A DNA stretch of 64,000 nt from Caulobacteraceae bacterium (GTDB lineage: Bacteria; Pseudomonadota; Alphaproteobacteria; Caulobacterales; Caulobacteraceae). Position 1 is the first letter of the stretch, and every line of letters begins with the position of its first letter. A program made the position numbers and the translations under genes. The notes beneath the pieces are model-generated. The model was not told the origin of the DNA. It ran no database searches and worked only from the letters and a program-made list of their open reading frames with translations. The stretch spans positions 25,224-89,223 of the forward strand of contig CANJPZ010000008.1 in assembly GCA_947476325.1 (NCBI GenBank), read 5' to 3'. Of the stretch, positions 36,014-45,897 are shown piece after piece.

Positions 36014-36475
36014 CTAATCGGCAATCGAAGGAAAGCCGTCCGTTTGCCTCAGGGCTTCACCCAGGGCCATGGCTGCAGCCTTGGTCACATTCAGCGATCG
36101 GCCGCGAATGGGAATGAACAATGCTGCGTCCGCCGCGGCATGGACTTCGTCTGGAACACCGGCGCTTTCACGCCCAAACAGCAGCGTATCCCCAGCCTGG
36201 AAGGAAAAATCGACGTAAGGCCGGGCCGAACGGGTGGTGAAAAGCACCAGCCGGCCGAGTTTGCGCGCCGGGTGATTCAGAAAATCTTCCCAGGAATCAT
36301 GGTGCTCGAGGTCGACCTGATCGACGTAATCCATGGCCACGCGACGCAGGGATTTGTCGGAAAGCGGGAACCCGCAGGGCTCGATCACCTCCAGCGTCAC
36401 CCCCAAACAGGCGGCGAGACGAATGGCCGCGCCAACGTTTTGCGGAATGTCTGGTTGAAAAAGACACAGACGCAT
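36014..36475 (-). CDS. trmL: tRNA (cytidine(34)-2'-O)-methyltransferase
   Basis: A SPOUT-family enzyme that methylates the wobble 2'-O of tRNA-Leu. 153 residues with the N-terminal [24 protein letters not shown] and the knot-forming C-terminal region ending [16 protein letters not shown]; the catalytic loop is [15 protein letters not shown]. It is divergent from petA. Confidence 0.95.
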   Translation of the reverse strand: MRLCLFQPDIPQNVGAAIRLAACLGVTLEVIEPCGFPLSDKSLRRVAMDYVDQVDLEHHDSWEDFLNHPARKLGRLVLFTTRSARPYVDFSFQAGDTLLFGRESAGVPDEVHAAADAALFIPIRGRSLNVTKAAAMALGEALRQTDGFPSIAD

Positions 36476-36626
36476 TCTAAGCGAACCCCACGGAACGGCT
36501 CAGGCTGCCGATTCCGGGGGGTAGGCCAGTGTGCAGTCGCGCGCAAGCCGCCCATCCGGTATCGGAAAGTGTGGGCTTGCTGTATGTAGACCGGCCGATT
36601 CCGGCCGAATTCCAAGGGGACCAAAG

Positions 36627-37163
36627 GTGGCGGACACCGCGGTACATTCAGGCTCGGACGATCCGAACCGCAGAGATTTCATTCATATCGCCGCTTTGGC
36701 CGCCGCTGGCGGCGCGGGGGTCATGGTGGCCTGGCCTCTGGTCGACCAGATGAACCCGGCTGCCGACACCCTGGCGCTGGCGTCCATCGAGTTTGACCTG
36801 ACCAAGGTCACCGAGGGCATGCAGGTCGTGGTCAAGTGGCGCGGCAAGCCTCTGTTCGTGCGGTATCGCACCAAGGCTGAGATCGACGCGGCAGTTCACG
36901 CCGACAATTCGTCGCTCAAGGACCCCCAGAAGGATGGTGAGCGTCACCTGGAGGGCAAGCCGGAATATCTGGTTCTGGTCGGCGTCTGCACCCACCTGGG
37001 CTGCGTGCCGACCTTCGGCGGTGGTGAATACGGCGGCTGGTTCTGCCCGTGCCACGGCTCGGTCTACGATACGTCCGGCCGTATTCGCAAAGGCCCGGCC
37101 CCCAAGAATCTTGAGGTGCCCGCGGTGGCTGTCCTGTCGGACACCCGGATCAAAGTCGGTTAG
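36627..37163 (+). CDS. petA: Ubiquinol-cytochrome c reductase Rieske iron-sulphur subunit
   Basis: Carries the 2Fe-2S cluster that takes electrons from ubiquinol in the bc1 complex. 178 residues. An RRDF twin-arginine-type sequence sits before a single transmembrane helix ([20 protein letters not shown]), and the cluster ligands are in CTHLGC and CPCHGS. The start is a GTG at 36627, supported by a nearby AGGGGA ribosome site and by the usual length before the RRDF motif. First gene of petABC. Confidence 0.96.
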   Translation: MADTAVHSGSDDPNRRDFIHIAALAAAGGAGVMVAWPLVDQMNPAADTLALASIEFDLTKVTEGMQVVVKWRGKPLFVRYRTKAEIDAAVHADNSSLKDPQKDGERHLEGKPEYLVLVGVCTHLGCVPTFGGGEYGGWFCPCHGSVYDTSGRIRKGPAPKNLEVPAVAVLSDTRIKVG

Positions 37164-37174
37164 GGGCGGGGAAA

Positions 37175-38455
37175 ATGAGCGCACACACTTCGAGCTACGA
37201 GCCGAAGACCGGCGTCACGCGCTGGCTGGATTCGCGACTGCCGATCCTTCGCCTGGCCCATGACAGCTTCGTCGATTATCCGACCCCCCGGAACCTGAAC
37301 TACTGGTGGACCTTCGGGGCCATCCTGTCGTTCATGCTGGGGATGCAGATCGTCACCGGCATCGTGCTGGCGATGCACTATGTGCCCAACACGACCCTGG
37401 CCTTCGCTTCGGTCGAGCACATCATGCGCGACGTCAACTATGGCTGGCTGGTGCGCTATCTGCACGCCAACGGCGCCTCGATGTTCTTCATCGCCGTCTA
37501 CATTCACATGCTGCGCGGACTTTACTACGGCTCGTACAAGGCCCCTCGCGAAGTGCTGTGGATTCTTGGCTGCGTCATCTATCTGCTGATGATGGCCACC
37601 GGCTTCCTGGGTTACGCCCTGGTCTGGGGCCAGATGAGCTTCCACGGCGCGGTCGTTATCACCAATCTGTTCGGTGCCCTGCCGCTGGTCGGCGAGAGCA
37701 TCCGCACCTGGCTGTGGGGCGGCTTCTCGGTCGATAACGCGACGCTGAACCGCTTCTTCTCGCTGCACTATCTGCTGCCGTTCATGATCGCCGGCGTGGT
37801 TATCCTGCACATCTGGGCCCTGCACGTCACCGGTCAGAACAACCCGATCGGCGTGGAGCCCAAGTCCAAGGCCGATACCGTGAATTTCACGCCCTATGCG
37901 ACCGTCAAGGACGGCTTCGGCGTGGCCCTGTTCGCCGTGATGTTCGGCTTCTTCGTCTTCTACATGCCCAACGCGCTGGGCCACCCGGACAACTACATTC
38001 CGGCCAACCCGCTGGTGACGCCCAAGCACATCGTGCCCGAATGGTACTACCTGCCGTTCTACGCGATCCTGCGGGCGGTGCCGAACAAGCTGATGGGCGT
38101 TCTGGCCATGTTCGGCTCGATCGGCGTGCTGTTCGTCCTGCCCTGGCTGGACACCTCGAAGGTGCGCTCCATGCGCTTCCGGCCCCAGGCGCAGATTTTC
38201 TTCGTCCTGTTCCTGCTAAACGCCCTGCTGCTGGGCTTCTGCGGCGCCAATCCGCCTGACGAGTTCCTCTTCCGGGTCGGCGCTGAAGGTCCCGGCCTGA
38301 CCTGGGTCTGGGCGTCCCGTATCGGGCTGGCCTACTGGTTCGGTTATTTCCTGCTGGTCATGCCGTTCCTGCCCCTGTTCGAAAAGACCAGGCCCGTTCC
38401 CGACACCATTTCCTCGCCCGTGCTGTCCGGCGCGGCGACTGCTGAGAAGGCGTAA
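37175..38455 (+). CDS. petB: Cytochrome b of the bc1 complex
   Basis: The haem-carrying core of the bc1 complex. 426 residues with about eight membrane helices. Haem-binding histidines are in helix B ([13 protein letters not shown] and [13 protein letters not shown]) and helix D ([21 protein letters not shown]). The Qo-site motif PEWY is present ([13 protein letters not shown]). It starts 12 bases after petA. Confidence 0.97.
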   Translation: MSAHTSSYEPKTGVTRWLDSRLPILRLAHDSFVDYPTPRNLNYWWTFGAILSFMLGMQIVTGIVLAMHYVPNTTLAFASVEHIMRDVNYGWLVRYLHANGASMFFIAVYIHMLRGLYYGSYKAPREVLWILGCVIYLLMMATGFLGYALVWGQMSFHGAVVITNLFGALPLVGESIRTWLWGGFSVDNATLNRFFSLHYLLPFMIAGVVILHIWALHVTGQNNPIGVEPKSKADTVNFTPYATVKDGFGVALFAVMFGFFVFYMPNALGHPDNYIPANPLVTPKHIVPEWYYLPFYAILRAVPNKLMGVLAMFGSIGVLFVLPWLDTSKVRSMRFRPQAQIFFVLFLLNALLLGFCGANPPDEFLFRVGAEGPGLTWVWASRIGLAYWFGYFLLVMPFLPLFEKTRPVPDTISSPVLSGAATAEKA

Positions 38456-38460
38456 GACCG

Positions 38461-39306
38461 ATGCGGCGCACTCTTCCTGTCATCGCAACGCTTCTGGCCC
38501 TGGGATTTGGCGGCTCGGCGCTCGCCGAGGGTCACGAAGCCCGGATGGTTCACCCTGACTGGTCGTTCGCCGGCCCGTTCGGAACTTTCGACCAGGGCCA
38601 GCTGCAACGCGGCTTCAAGGTCTATCGCGAGGTCTGCTCGACCTGCCACACCATGAACCTGGTGTCGTTCCGCAACCTGGGCGAAAAGTACGGCCCGTTC
38701 TGGGACGAGAAGCACCCGAACCCGAACGACAACCCCTACGTCAAGTCGATCGCCGCCGAGTACGATATCAACGATATCGACACCGACACGGGCGATGCGA
38801 TGAAGCGCAAGGGAACGCCGGCCGACCGGATTCCCTCGCCCTTCCCGAACGAATTTGCGGCCCGCGCCAGCAACGGCGGTGCCCTGCCGCCCGATCTGTC
38901 GGTGATGGCCAAGGCCCGTCACGGCGGCGCCGACTACATCTATTCGCTGCTGACCGGATTCCGTGAGCCGCCCGCCGGCCTGACCATGCCCACGGGCATG
39001 AACTACAACATGTCGATGGCTGGCGACCTGACCACCCAGTGGGCAGGTGACAAGCACCATGTGCCGCAAGGCGGCTTCATCGCCATGAAGCAGCCCCTGA
39101 CCAAGGACAAGGTCTCCTTCGACGACGGCACGCCGTCGAGCATCGAACAGGAAGCTAGGGACGTGACCGCGTTCCTCGTCTGGGCCTCCGAGCCCAAACA
39201 GACCGAACGCAAGCGTCTGGGCATGTGGGTGATGATCTATCTGGTCATCCTCGCGGGCCTGGCCTACGGCAGCTATCGGACGGTCTGGAAGAACGAGAGC
39301 CACTAG
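38461..39306 (+). CDS. petC: Cytochrome c1
   Basis: Accepts electrons from the Rieske protein and passes them to cytochrome c. 281 residues. The haem-attachment motif CSTCH is at residues 59-63; the methionine ligand lies in the [10 protein letters not shown] area. A C-terminal membrane helix ([16 protein letters not shown]) anchors it. An N-terminal signal peptide ends near residue 23. It follows petB with five bases between. Confidence 0.96.
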   Translation: MRRTLPVIATLLALGFGGSALAEGHEARMVHPDWSFAGPFGTFDQGQLQRGFKVYREVCSTCHTMNLVSFRNLGEKYGPFWDEKHPNPNDNPYVKSIAAEYDINDIDTDTGDAMKRKGTPADRIPSPFPNEFAARASNGGALPPDLSVMAKARHGGADYIYSLLTGFREPPAGLTMPTGMNYNMSMAGDLTTQWAGDKHHVPQGGFIAMKQPLTKDKVSFDDGTPSSIEQEARDVTAFLVWASEPKQTERKRLGMWVMIYLVILAGLAYGSYRTVWKNESH

Positions 39307-39323
39307 GAAACAAGGCGGCGCGA

Positions 39324-39854
39324 ATGGACTTGAGAGACACCGTTCGCGCCATTCCCGACTATCCCCAGCCGGGGATCCTGTTTCGTGACATCACCACCCT
39401 GCTGGGTGACGCAACCGCGTTCGCGCAGGCCGTGGACGAACTGGCCGCGCCCTATCGCAACGCATCTGTCGCCAAGGTCGCCGGCATCGAGGCGCGCGGC
39501 TTTATCCTGGGCGGCGCTGTCGCCCGTCAGCTGAGCGCCGGCTTTGTGCCCCTGCGCAAGAAGGGCAAGTTGCCGTTCCACACCCACGCGGCCGACTACG
39601 AGCTGGAATACGGCCGCGACGAGATCGAGATGCACCTGGACGCCATAGCGCCGGGCGAGCGGGTTCTGCTGATCGACGATCTTATCGCCACCGGCGGCAC
39701 GGCGCGGGCGGCCATCAAGCTGTTGCAGTATTTCGGGCGCGCTGAAGTGGTGGGCGCGGCCTTTGTCATCGACCTGCCGGAGCTGGGCGGCGCGGACGCC
39801 CTGAGGGCCGACGGGATCGCCGTCTCGACCCTGATCGCCTTCAACGGCGCCTGA
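39324..39854 (+). CDS. apt: Adenine phosphoribosyltransferase
   Basis: Salvages adenine to AMP. 176 residues. The PRPP-binding motif is [14 protein letters not shown] and the N-terminal [23 protein letters not shown] and [10 protein letters not shown] are typical of Apt. It starts 17 bases after petC, so it may be cotranscribed with the respiratory operon. Confidence 0.96.
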   Translation: MDLRDTVRAIPDYPQPGILFRDITTLLGDATAFAQAVDELAAPYRNASVAKVAGIEARGFILGGAVARQLSAGFVPLRKKGKLPFHTHAADYELEYGRDEIEMHLDAIAPGERVLLIDDLIATGGTARAAIKLLQYFGRAEVVGAAFVIDLPELGGADALRADGIAVSTLIAFNGA

Positions 39855-39893
39855 GTCTTCTACCGGCGGATGGCCGAACGCGCCTGGGCCTGT

Positions 39894-40568
39894 TCAGGCC
39901 TCGCCGCGTCGGCCCGAGCGGGCGAACAGCTGAAGCGTGCGCAGGCGCGACAGGCGGGCAGAGTCTTCGTGATAGCCGTTGGGCGCCACGAAGGCGTGGC
40001 CGGCGTCATAGAGCCAGGCCGGGATGTCCGAGTGGGCCTGTGTGATCGCCTCCACGTCGCCGGGCGGGATCAGGGGATCGGTCTTGCCAAAGTGCAGGAT
40101 GACCGGACAGCGCGGGGTCTCTTCGATGAAACGGATGATATGGCCGCCGTAGAAGCAGGCGACGGCTGTCAGGCCCGTGCAGCGACAGGCCGCCACCCAG
40201 CCGGCTGACCCGCCAAAGCAGAACCCCATCAGAAAGACCGGGCCCTCCAGCGCATCGATGGCCGCCTGGACGTCAGGGCTGGTCCTGTCGCCCCAGCCGA
40301 CGCCATCGCCGAAAGCCGACTGCGCGTCGAGCCGGTCGGGATCGAAGTCCTTGTCCGTGAAGCCCCAGCCCTGGCGCTCGAACAGATTGGGGACCAGCAC
40401 CTCGTAGCCGTCCTCGGCCCAGTCGCTCGCCAGGGCCCGCAGATGGGGCGTCACGCCCCAGATGGCGTGCACTATGACCAGGCCGCCCCGGCGGGCGTCA
40501 CGGGGCGGCTCATGCCAGGCTGAGAGGGTGAACCCGTCCGCCGCCGTCAGAGTGGTTTTCTCGCCCAC
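39894..40568 (-). CDS. Dienelactone hydrolase-family protein, copy 1
   Basis: A 224-residue alpha/beta hydrolase. The nucleophile elbow is GFCFGGS with a cysteine nucleophile, the later aspartate lies in FGKTDPLIP, and the histidine in YDAGHAFV. It is about one-third identical by eye to the next gene, one base away, so the two are tandem paralogues. Substrate unknown. Transcribed after copy 2. Confidence 0.88.
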   Translation of the reverse strand: MGEKTTLTAADGFTLSAWHEPPRDARRGGLVIVHAIWGVTPHLRALASDWAEDGYEVLVPNLFERQGWGFTDKDFDPDRLDAQSAFGDGVGWGDRTSPDVQAAIDALEGPVFLMGFCFGGSAGWVAACRCTGLTAVACFYGGHIIRFIEETPRCPVILHFGKTDPLIPPGDVEAITQAHSDIPAWLYDAGHAFVAPNGYHEDSARLSRLRTLQLFARSGRRGEA

Positions 40569-41240
40569 TCAGACGCTCTCGAACAGTTCGATGGTCCGGT
40601 GACGCGCCAGGTCGGCGGCCTCTTCGTTGAATCGTTCGGGGCTGGGATAGTTGAAGCCGTGGCCGGCGTTTTCGTAGATGTAGACGGGAACCTCGGGGTG
40701 GGCGGCCTTGACCGCCGCTTCGGTCTCGTCGGCCGGGATATGGCCGTCCAGCCGGCCCAGATGGACGATGACGCGGTTGTTCAGCGGCAGGGGGGCGAAC
40801 TGTTTGACCAGGCTGCCGTAGTAACTGGATCCGGCTGCCAGACCGTCCAGCCTGGACGACGCCAGCCAGGTCAGCGACCCGCCAAAGCAGTAGCCCAGGA
40901 TGAAGACCTTGCCACGAGGGGCAAGGAAGTCCCGGCAGGCGGCGATGTCGCTGAGGAAGTCATCGCGATCCATGCCGGTGGCGTGGGCGAAACCGGCCTG
41001 CATGCCGGCCGGATCGTGGCCGGCGGTAAAGCCGTATTCCCGCCGGTCGAACAGCGAGGGGGCAATGGCCTCATATCCCGCCTTGGCCCACAGCTCGACG
41101 TCGTGGCGAATGCCCATGTCGATGCCGAATATCTCCTGCAGCACGATGACCCCGCCCTTGCGCGGCGTGAAGGGCGCCTCGTGGTAGGCTGAGAACTCGA
41201 ATCCATCGCGGGCGCTGGTCAGTTTGATGGTTTCGGCCAT
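40569..41240 (-). CDS. Dienelactone hydrolase-family protein, copy 2
   Basis: A 223-residue paralogue of the neighbouring gene. Nucleophile elbow GYCFGGS (cysteine), aspartate in LGRLDGHIP, histidine in YENAGHGFNYP. The N-terminal VIVLQEIFGID motif replaces the VIVHAIWGVT of copy 1, so the active-site entrance differs. It is the first gene of the pair and is divergent from the ricin-like gene. Confidence 0.9.
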   Translation of the reverse strand: MAETIKLTSARDGFEFSAYHEAPFTPRKGGVIVLQEIFGIDMGIRHDVELWAKAGYEAIAPSLFDRREYGFTAGHDPAGMQAGFAHATGMDRDDFLSDIAACRDFLAPRGKVFILGYCFGGSLTWLASSRLDGLAAGSSYYGSLVKQFAPLPLNNRVIVHLGRLDGHIPADETEAAVKAAHPEVPVYIYENAGHGFNYPSPERFNEEAADLARHRTIELFESV

Positions 41241-41341
41241 TTTCGTCTGCTCCCGGGCGGGCGTCGCCCCTGACCGCTATGTTGCCAAATTGGATGGCGG
41301 GTGTCGCCAAAAACCGCAGCGGACAGTCGCACTTCATCGGT

Positions 41342-41370
41342 TTGACATCCCCCATGTTCAGGGGGTTTAC
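41342..41370 (+). promoter_or_regulatory. Possible promoter of the ricin-like gene
   Basis: TTGACA at 41342-41347, then a 17-base spacer containing a CCCCC/GGGGG inverted repeat (41349-41365, loop ATGTTCA). The expected -10 at 41365-41370 (GTTTAC) is a poor match, so a bound activator or another sigma factor may be involved. Confidence 0.35.
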
Positions 41371-41449
41371 CGCGCTCGCCAGTTGTGGCGTTCTGATCAT
41401 GACGTCCTGCTCGGGGAGAGCGGGCGCATTTGGCAGGGGAATTCAAAAC

Positions 41450-42109
41450 ATGGGCAGGTTTGCGGCCGCAGTGGCCATCTCGTCCTTGGGTCTGACATTG
41501 CTGCCGGCGGTCATAGCGACGCCGGCCAGGGCAGACGTGGTCATTCAGGGCAACAACGTCCGCAACTGCATGGGCGCCAATTCCAGCAACAACATCACCG
41601 TTGCGGCCTGCAACGGCGGGGCCAACCAGAACTTCTTCAACACCGCGTCCTACGGCCCTCAGCAATTCAACGGCAAATGCGTGCAGGGCACCGGCGAGGG
41701 CCAGAACCTGACCCTGCAGGCCTGTAATGGCGGTAATGACCAAAAGTGGCTGGCCGACTCCAATGGCCAGTATCGCAACCAGGGCGGCTGGTGCGCCGAG
41801 GTGCGGGGCTCGAACGTGGTCTCGACCAACTGCGGCGACAAATCACGTCCCAAGGCCAGCCAGATCTGGGGACGCGGTGTGTGGTCTTCGGGCGCCAACA
41901 CCGGCGTCCTGGCTGGCGCACAGCCAGGCGCGGTGTTCTATGGCGGCCGCCAGGTCGCTCAGGGCAGCCTGTCGGGAGGCGCCGGCATTGTCGCCCAGGG
42001 CGGCGGCAATATCGTGGCTCAGGGCGGCGGTAATATCGTTGCTCAGGGTGGCGGCAATATCATCTCGACCAACGGCGGCGGCATAGTCGCCCAGGGCGCC
42101 GGCAACTAG
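41450..42109 (+). CDS. Secreted ricin-type (beta-trefoil-like) protein with octapeptide repeat tail
   Basis: A 219-residue exported protein; signal peptide ends near residue 28 (ATPARA). The middle has ricin-B-like features: NNVRNCMGAN, FNGKCVQGTG, LTLQACNGGNDQKWL (a QxW motif) and GGWCAEVRG, suggesting carbohydrate binding, though it is short for a full trefoil. The C-terminal 45 residues are about five units of GGNIVAQG (with one degenerate NIISTNGG). I took the ATG at 41450, which has AGGGGA upstream and the first proper signal peptide; the frame extends 57 codons further without one. The stop shares CTAG with cobB. Confidence 0.75.
   Translation: MGRFAAAVAISSLGLTLLPAVIATPARADVVIQGNNVRNCMGANSSNNITVAACNGGANQNFFNTASYGPQQFNGKCVQGTGEGQNLTLQACNGGNDQKWLADSNGQYRNQGGWCAEVRGSNVVSTNCGDKSRPKASQIWGRGVWSSGANTGVLAGAQPGAVFYGGRQVAQGSLSGGAGIVAQGGGNIVAQGGGNIVAQGGGNIISTNGGGIVAQGAGN
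41975..42106 (+). repeat. 24-base tandem coding repeat (GGNIVAQ units)
   Basis: Units of about 24 bases with core AATATCGTGGCTCAGGGC encode GGAGIVAQ, GGNIVAQ-G, GGNIVAQ-G, GGNIISTN-G and GGIVAQG. Synonymous third positions differ between copies (GTG/GTT, GGC/GGT), so the array is not a very recent expansion, and the protein sequence is more conserved than the DNA. Confidence 0.75.
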
Positions 42110-42846
42110 CCGGGAATCGCCTTTGATAGCAGAGGGCCGATCTCGTCGTGGATGACGAGGTCGGCCAGCTCATCCTGGTCCGTAGCCTCGCGATTGACGA
42201 TGACCAGTGCAGCGCCATTGCGCGCCGCCAGCGCCGGGAATCCCGCAGCCGGAAAAACCACCAGGGACGAGCCCAGCACAATGAACAGGTCGCAGGCCAG
42301 GGTTTCTTCCTCGGCCCGCGCCATCGGCTCTTCGGGCATGGCCTGGCCGAACGAGATGGTTGCGGTCTTCACCAGTCCGCCGCAGGCCCGGCAGGCGGGG
42401 ATTTCGCCGCGCTCGACGAAGGCCGGTTTCAGGTCGTCGATCTCGTGACGCAAGCCACAGGACAGACACGTCGCGTAGGACGCGTTGCCGTGAATCTCGA
42501 TGACCTTGTACGGATCGACCCCGGACGCCTGGTGCAGGTTGTCGACGTTCTGGGTGATGATCGCGCCCAGCTTCGGGCCCAGCCGGGCGACGGCGTAATG
42601 GCCGGCGTTGGGCGCAGCGCCCGTCCAGCCGGCCGTGCGGTTGAACACCCGCGTCCAGGCCTCGCGGCGCATCTCTTCGCGGGCCACGAAGTCCTGGAAA
42701 TAGATCGGCTGCATCTTTGACCAGACCCCGCCGGGCGAGCGGAAGTCGGGGATGCCGCTCTCGGTCGAAATCCCCGCGCCGGTAAAGACGACGATGCGCG
42801 AGGCCGCGTCGATCATGGCTTTCAGGGTTGAGAGCGGGTCACTCAC
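42106..42846 (-). CDS. cobB: Sirtuin-type NAD-dependent protein deacylase
   Basis: Removes acyl groups from lysines using NAD. 246 residues. Motifs: FTGAGISTESGIPDFR, TQNVDNLHQASG, IHGN and a zinc ribbon CLSC/CRAC. The start is a GTG at 42846. The stop shares CTAG with the convergent ricin-like gene. Confidence 0.94.
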   Translation of the reverse strand: MSDPLSTLKAMIDAASRIVVFTGAGISTESGIPDFRSPGGVWSKMQPIYFQDFVAREEMRREAWTRVFNRTAGWTGAAPNAGHYAVARLGPKLGAIITQNVDNLHQASGVDPYKVIEIHGNASYATCLSCGLRHEIDDLKPAFVERGEIPACRACGGLVKTATISFGQAMPEEPMARAEEETLACDLFIVLGSSLVVFPAAGFPALAARNGAALVIVNREATDQDELADLVIHDEIGPLLSKAIPG

Positions 42847-42924
42847 CCGGGAACTCCGAAGCTGGTTGAGCGGCGGGGGAAGGAGGACGAGGAAAGTTCT
42901 GGGTTGCTTTCTCCCCAGCCCGCC

Positions 42925-44022
42925 TCAGACGTTGAACCGGAAGTGCATCACGTCGCCGTCCTTGACGATGTATTCCTTGCCTTCCGACCGCATCTTGCCG
43001 GCGTCCTTGGCGCCCGCTTCGCCGTTCAGCTTGACGAAGTCGTCAAAGGCGATTGTCTCGGCGCGGATGAAGCCCTTTTCAAAGTCGCCATGGATCACGC
43101 CAGCCGCCTGCGGCGCAGTGTCGCCCGCGTGGATGGTCCAGGCGCGTGCCTCCTTGGGACCGACCGTGAAATAGGTCTGCAAGCCCAGCAAGGCGTAAGC
43201 CTCGCGGATCAGGCGGTTGAGGCCGGGCTCTTCCAGGCCCAGGGTCTCCAGGAACTCGGCGCGTTCGCCGGAGTCCAGCAGGGCGATTTCGCTCTCGATC
43301 TGGGCCGAAATGACCACCGACTTGGCGTTGTCGCGCAGGGCCCGTGTGGCGACCAGATCGGAATAGGCGTTGCCCGCATCCGCCGAGCCTTCATCGACAT
43401 TGCAGACGTAGAGGGCGGGCAGCGAGGTCAACAGCTGCAGCATGTGCCAGGCCTTTTCGTCGTCGACCGGCACCCTGGCGGCGCGGGCGGGCCGGCCGTC
43501 GTTCAGCTGGGCCAGGGCCAGGTCGATCAGGCGCACGGTGTTGGCGCTGTCCTTGTCGCCGCCCTTGGCGCGTTTTTCCAGGTTCGGCCGGCGCTTTTCC
43601 AGGCTCTCCAGATCGGCCAGCATCAACTCGGTCTCGATGATATCCAGGTCGTCGATCGGATCGATGCGGCCTTCGACGTGAGTGATGTCGTCGTTGACGA
43701 AACAGCGGGCGACAAAGGCCACGGCGTCACAGTCGCGGATATTGGCCAAGAACTGGTTGCCCAGGCCCTCGCCCTTGGAGGCGCCGCGCACCAGGCCGGC
43801 GACATCGACGAAATTGATCCGCGCCGGGATGATCTCTTTCGAGCCCGAGATCTTTGCCAGGGCTTCTAGCCGGGGCTCGGGCACCGCCACGTCGCCGACA
43901 TTGGGCTCGATGGTGCAGAACGGATAGTTGGCGGCCTGGGCCTGGGCCGTCTGGGTCAGGGCATTGAACAGGGTCGACTTGCCAACATTGGGCAGGCCGA
44001 CGATGGCGACTTTGAGGGCCAT
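42925..44022 (-). CDS. ychF: YchF/Obg-family ATPase
   Basis: A 365-residue universally conserved ATPase that binds ribosomes and affects stress responses. P-loop [15 protein letters not shown] at the N-terminus, [13 protein letters not shown] (switch region), the specificity motif in the NVDEG area (NKxD is replaced, as in YchF), and a C-terminal TGS-like domain from about residue 280. Confidence 0.96.
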   Translation of the reverse strand: MALKVAIVGLPNVGKSTLFNALTQTAQAQAANYPFCTIEPNVGDVAVPEPRLEALAKISGSKEIIPARINFVDVAGLVRGASKGEGLGNQFLANIRDCDAVAFVARCFVNDDITHVEGRIDPIDDLDIIETELMLADLESLEKRRPNLEKRAKGGDKDSANTVRLIDLALAQLNDGRPARAARVPVDDEKAWHMLQLLTSLPALYVCNVDEGSADAGNAYSDLVATRALRDNAKSVVISAQIESEIALLDSGERAEFLETLGLEEPGLNRLIREAYALLGLQTYFTVGPKEARAWTIHAGDTAPQAAGVIHGDFEKGFIRAETIAFDDFVKLNGEAGAKDAGKMRSEGKEYIVKDGDVMHFRFNV

Positions 44023-44114
44023 GGTGTCTCGTGACTAGGTGCGATGTTATCTGAGGGGCGCGGCCTAACACGTCTTCTTCGCGGGGGCGAGCAGATCAGT
44101 CTAGGTTGCTGTCT

Positions 44115-45005
44115 GTGACCGCCCCGAATCCTCCTCCCAGCCGCTGGCCGGCCCTGGCCGCTGTCAATCTGGCGGCGGTGATCTTTGGCTGCAATGCGCT
44201 GTTCGGCCGGATCGATGCCTCGCCCGTCTGGCTGGTGGCCGGGCGGATGGGCTTTGCGGCCCTGGCCCTGCTCCTGATTGGCCTTGCCCGCCGCACGCTG
44301 GTGCGTCCCAGCCCTCGCCAGATCGCCGGATGCGCCCTGTCGGGCGTGCTGATCGCCCTGCACTGGATCACGTTTTTCGCATCCGTTCAGGCCGGCGGCG
44401 TGGCTATCGCCACCCTGACCGTCTCGGGCTTTCCGCTGTTCACCATCCTGCTCAACGCCGCGCGGGACCGAAAGCCGCCGCAAGGGATAGAGGTCGCCGC
44501 CAGCCTGGCCATCATGGCCGCCATCGCGCTTATCGCCCGGCCCAGCGGCGCGCCTGGCGTCGTCACCGGGGCCATTCTGGGCCTGACCTCGGCTGCGCTA
44601 TTTTCGGTCTATTCCCTGGCCAGCGAGCGGCTGGTGCGTGAACTTGGCCCGTTGAACCTGTCGATGCTGCAGTACGCCCTGGCGGCGATGCTGCTCGCGC
44701 CCATCCTGCCGTTCGCCAAGGCGGTGGCCGGGCTGGACGGATGGCTGGCGCTTGTGGCCCTGGGCGTGTTCGGCACGGCCCTGTCGTTCCAGCTCTATCT
44801 GTTTGCCCTGGGCCGTATGCCTGCGGTGGTCTGTGGCGGCTTTACCTGTCTGGAGCCGGTCTATGCCATCGCCCTGGCCGCGCTGTTGTTTTCCGAGCCG
44901 ATCAGCCCCCTGGTGGCGCTGAGCGCGGCCATCATCGTCGGCGCCTCGCTGGTGCTCCTTAGCGGGTCAAAGGATCCGCCCGCCGCCGAGCCGGGCGTAC
45001 TCTAG
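44115..45005 (+). CDS. EamA-family (DMT) transporter
   Basis: A 296-residue carrier with ten predicted membrane helices in two EamA repeats (WPALAAVNLAAVIFGCNALF and ILGLTSAALFSVYSLASERL start them). Typical of drug/metabolite or amino-acid exporters; substrate unknown. The start is uncertain: GTG at 44115 or TTG at 44106. The stop shares CTAG with the convergent methyltransferase gene. Confidence 0.88.
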   Translation: MTAPNPPPSRWPALAAVNLAAVIFGCNALFGRIDASPVWLVAGRMGFAALALLLIGLARRTLVRPSPRQIAGCALSGVLIALHWITFFASVQAGGVAIATLTVSGFPLFTILLNAARDRKPPQGIEVAASLAIMAAIALIARPSGAPGVVTGAILGLTSAALFSVYSLASERLVRELGPLNLSMLQYALAAMLLAPILPFAKAVAGLDGWLALVALGVFGTALSFQLYLFALGRMPAVVCGGFTCLEPVYAIALAALLFSEPISPLVALSAAIIVGASLVLLSGSKDPPAAEPGVL

Positions 45006-45817
45006 TCCGGCTTCTTACCCCACAGGATCAGCAGGTCATCGAACGGCCGGTCGCGCCTGGGGTGGCTCATCACCGTAAAGCCCGCTGCCTTCATGCAGGC
45101 GCCCAGCGTCTTGCCGCTGAACAGGAAGGTGTGCCAGCCATGGCGGAACCCGTTCCAGCCCCGGCCATAGAGCGTTGAGGCCCAGCCGCCCAGCTTGGGC
45201 GTCATCAGGCAGACCACGCCGCCGGGCTTGAGCGTGCGATAGCAGATCTTCAGTGCCTGGACGGGATCAAAGAGGTGCTCGATCACCGAATCCAGCACCA
45301 CCATGTCGTAGTAGTCGGGTTCGAGGGGCACGTCCTCGAACAGGCCCTGGTGCACCCGGAAACCCTTTTGACGAACGACCTCGGCGGCGCGCTCGGACAC
45401 CTCGATGCCGACGCATTCCTCGAAATGCTGGCTGGCCAGCTCCAGCAGCACGCCCATGCCGCAGCCAACGTCGAGGAACCGGCCGGATGATTTGGCCTTC
45501 AGGCAGCTGCGCATCAGCCGCTCCTGGTGGGTGCCGCGGTATTTGTCCTTCAGATTGCGCCGCCAGGTCTTCAGCCAGGATTTGCGCCGCAGAACCTTGC
45601 GCTCGGGCGAGTGCCAGTCGCCGCCGCCCGGATATTCGTGGGCCCTGGGAACGGGCCACAGAAAGGTCAGGTCACAGTCCTGGCAGTCCCAGATGCGGAT
45701 CGGGATGGTGCACTGGTTCCAGTAATCACCCACGGGCCACTCGTGGCGCAGGCCAAAATGCGCGCCGCCGCAGAGCACGCATTTGTAACCATCGCTGGCG
45801 GGATTGGTCTCGCTCAT
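45002..45817 (-). CDS. Class I SAM-dependent methyltransferase
   Basis: A 271-residue methyltransferase. SAM-binding motif LDVGCGMGVLLELA, then CVGIEVSERA and VVLDSVIEHLFDP (the EH motif of this class). The first 50 residues hold CVLCGGAH and CQDCDL, a zinc-binding knuckle common in sugar- or lipid-modifying methyltransferases. The start ATG at 45817 fits family length; substrate unknown. Confidence 0.88.
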   Translation of the reverse strand: MSETNPASDGYKCVLCGGAHFGLRHEWPVGDYWNQCTIPIRIWDCQDCDLTFLWPVPRAHEYPGGGDWHSPERKVLRRKSWLKTWRRNLKDKYRGTHQERLMRSCLKAKSSGRFLDVGCGMGVLLELASQHFEECVGIEVSERAAEVVRQKGFRVHQGLFEDVPLEPDYYDMVVLDSVIEHLFDPVQALKICYRTLKPGGVVCLMTPKLGGWASTLYGRGWNGFRHGWHTFLFSGKTLGACMKAAGFTVMSHPRRDRPFDDLLILWGKKPD

Positions 45818-45897
45818 CGTCCTGTCTTGGGAACCCTTCGGTGGTGGCAAAGGGTCTTATTTCGCCAGCAAGGTCAAGCTGGACCTGAAACGGGTGG

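Noticed and set aside
41279..41449. N-terminal extension of the ricin-like gene by 57 codons
   Set aside because: The extension lacks a signal peptide and overlaps the likely promoter; the start at 41450 has a ribosome site and a proper signal.
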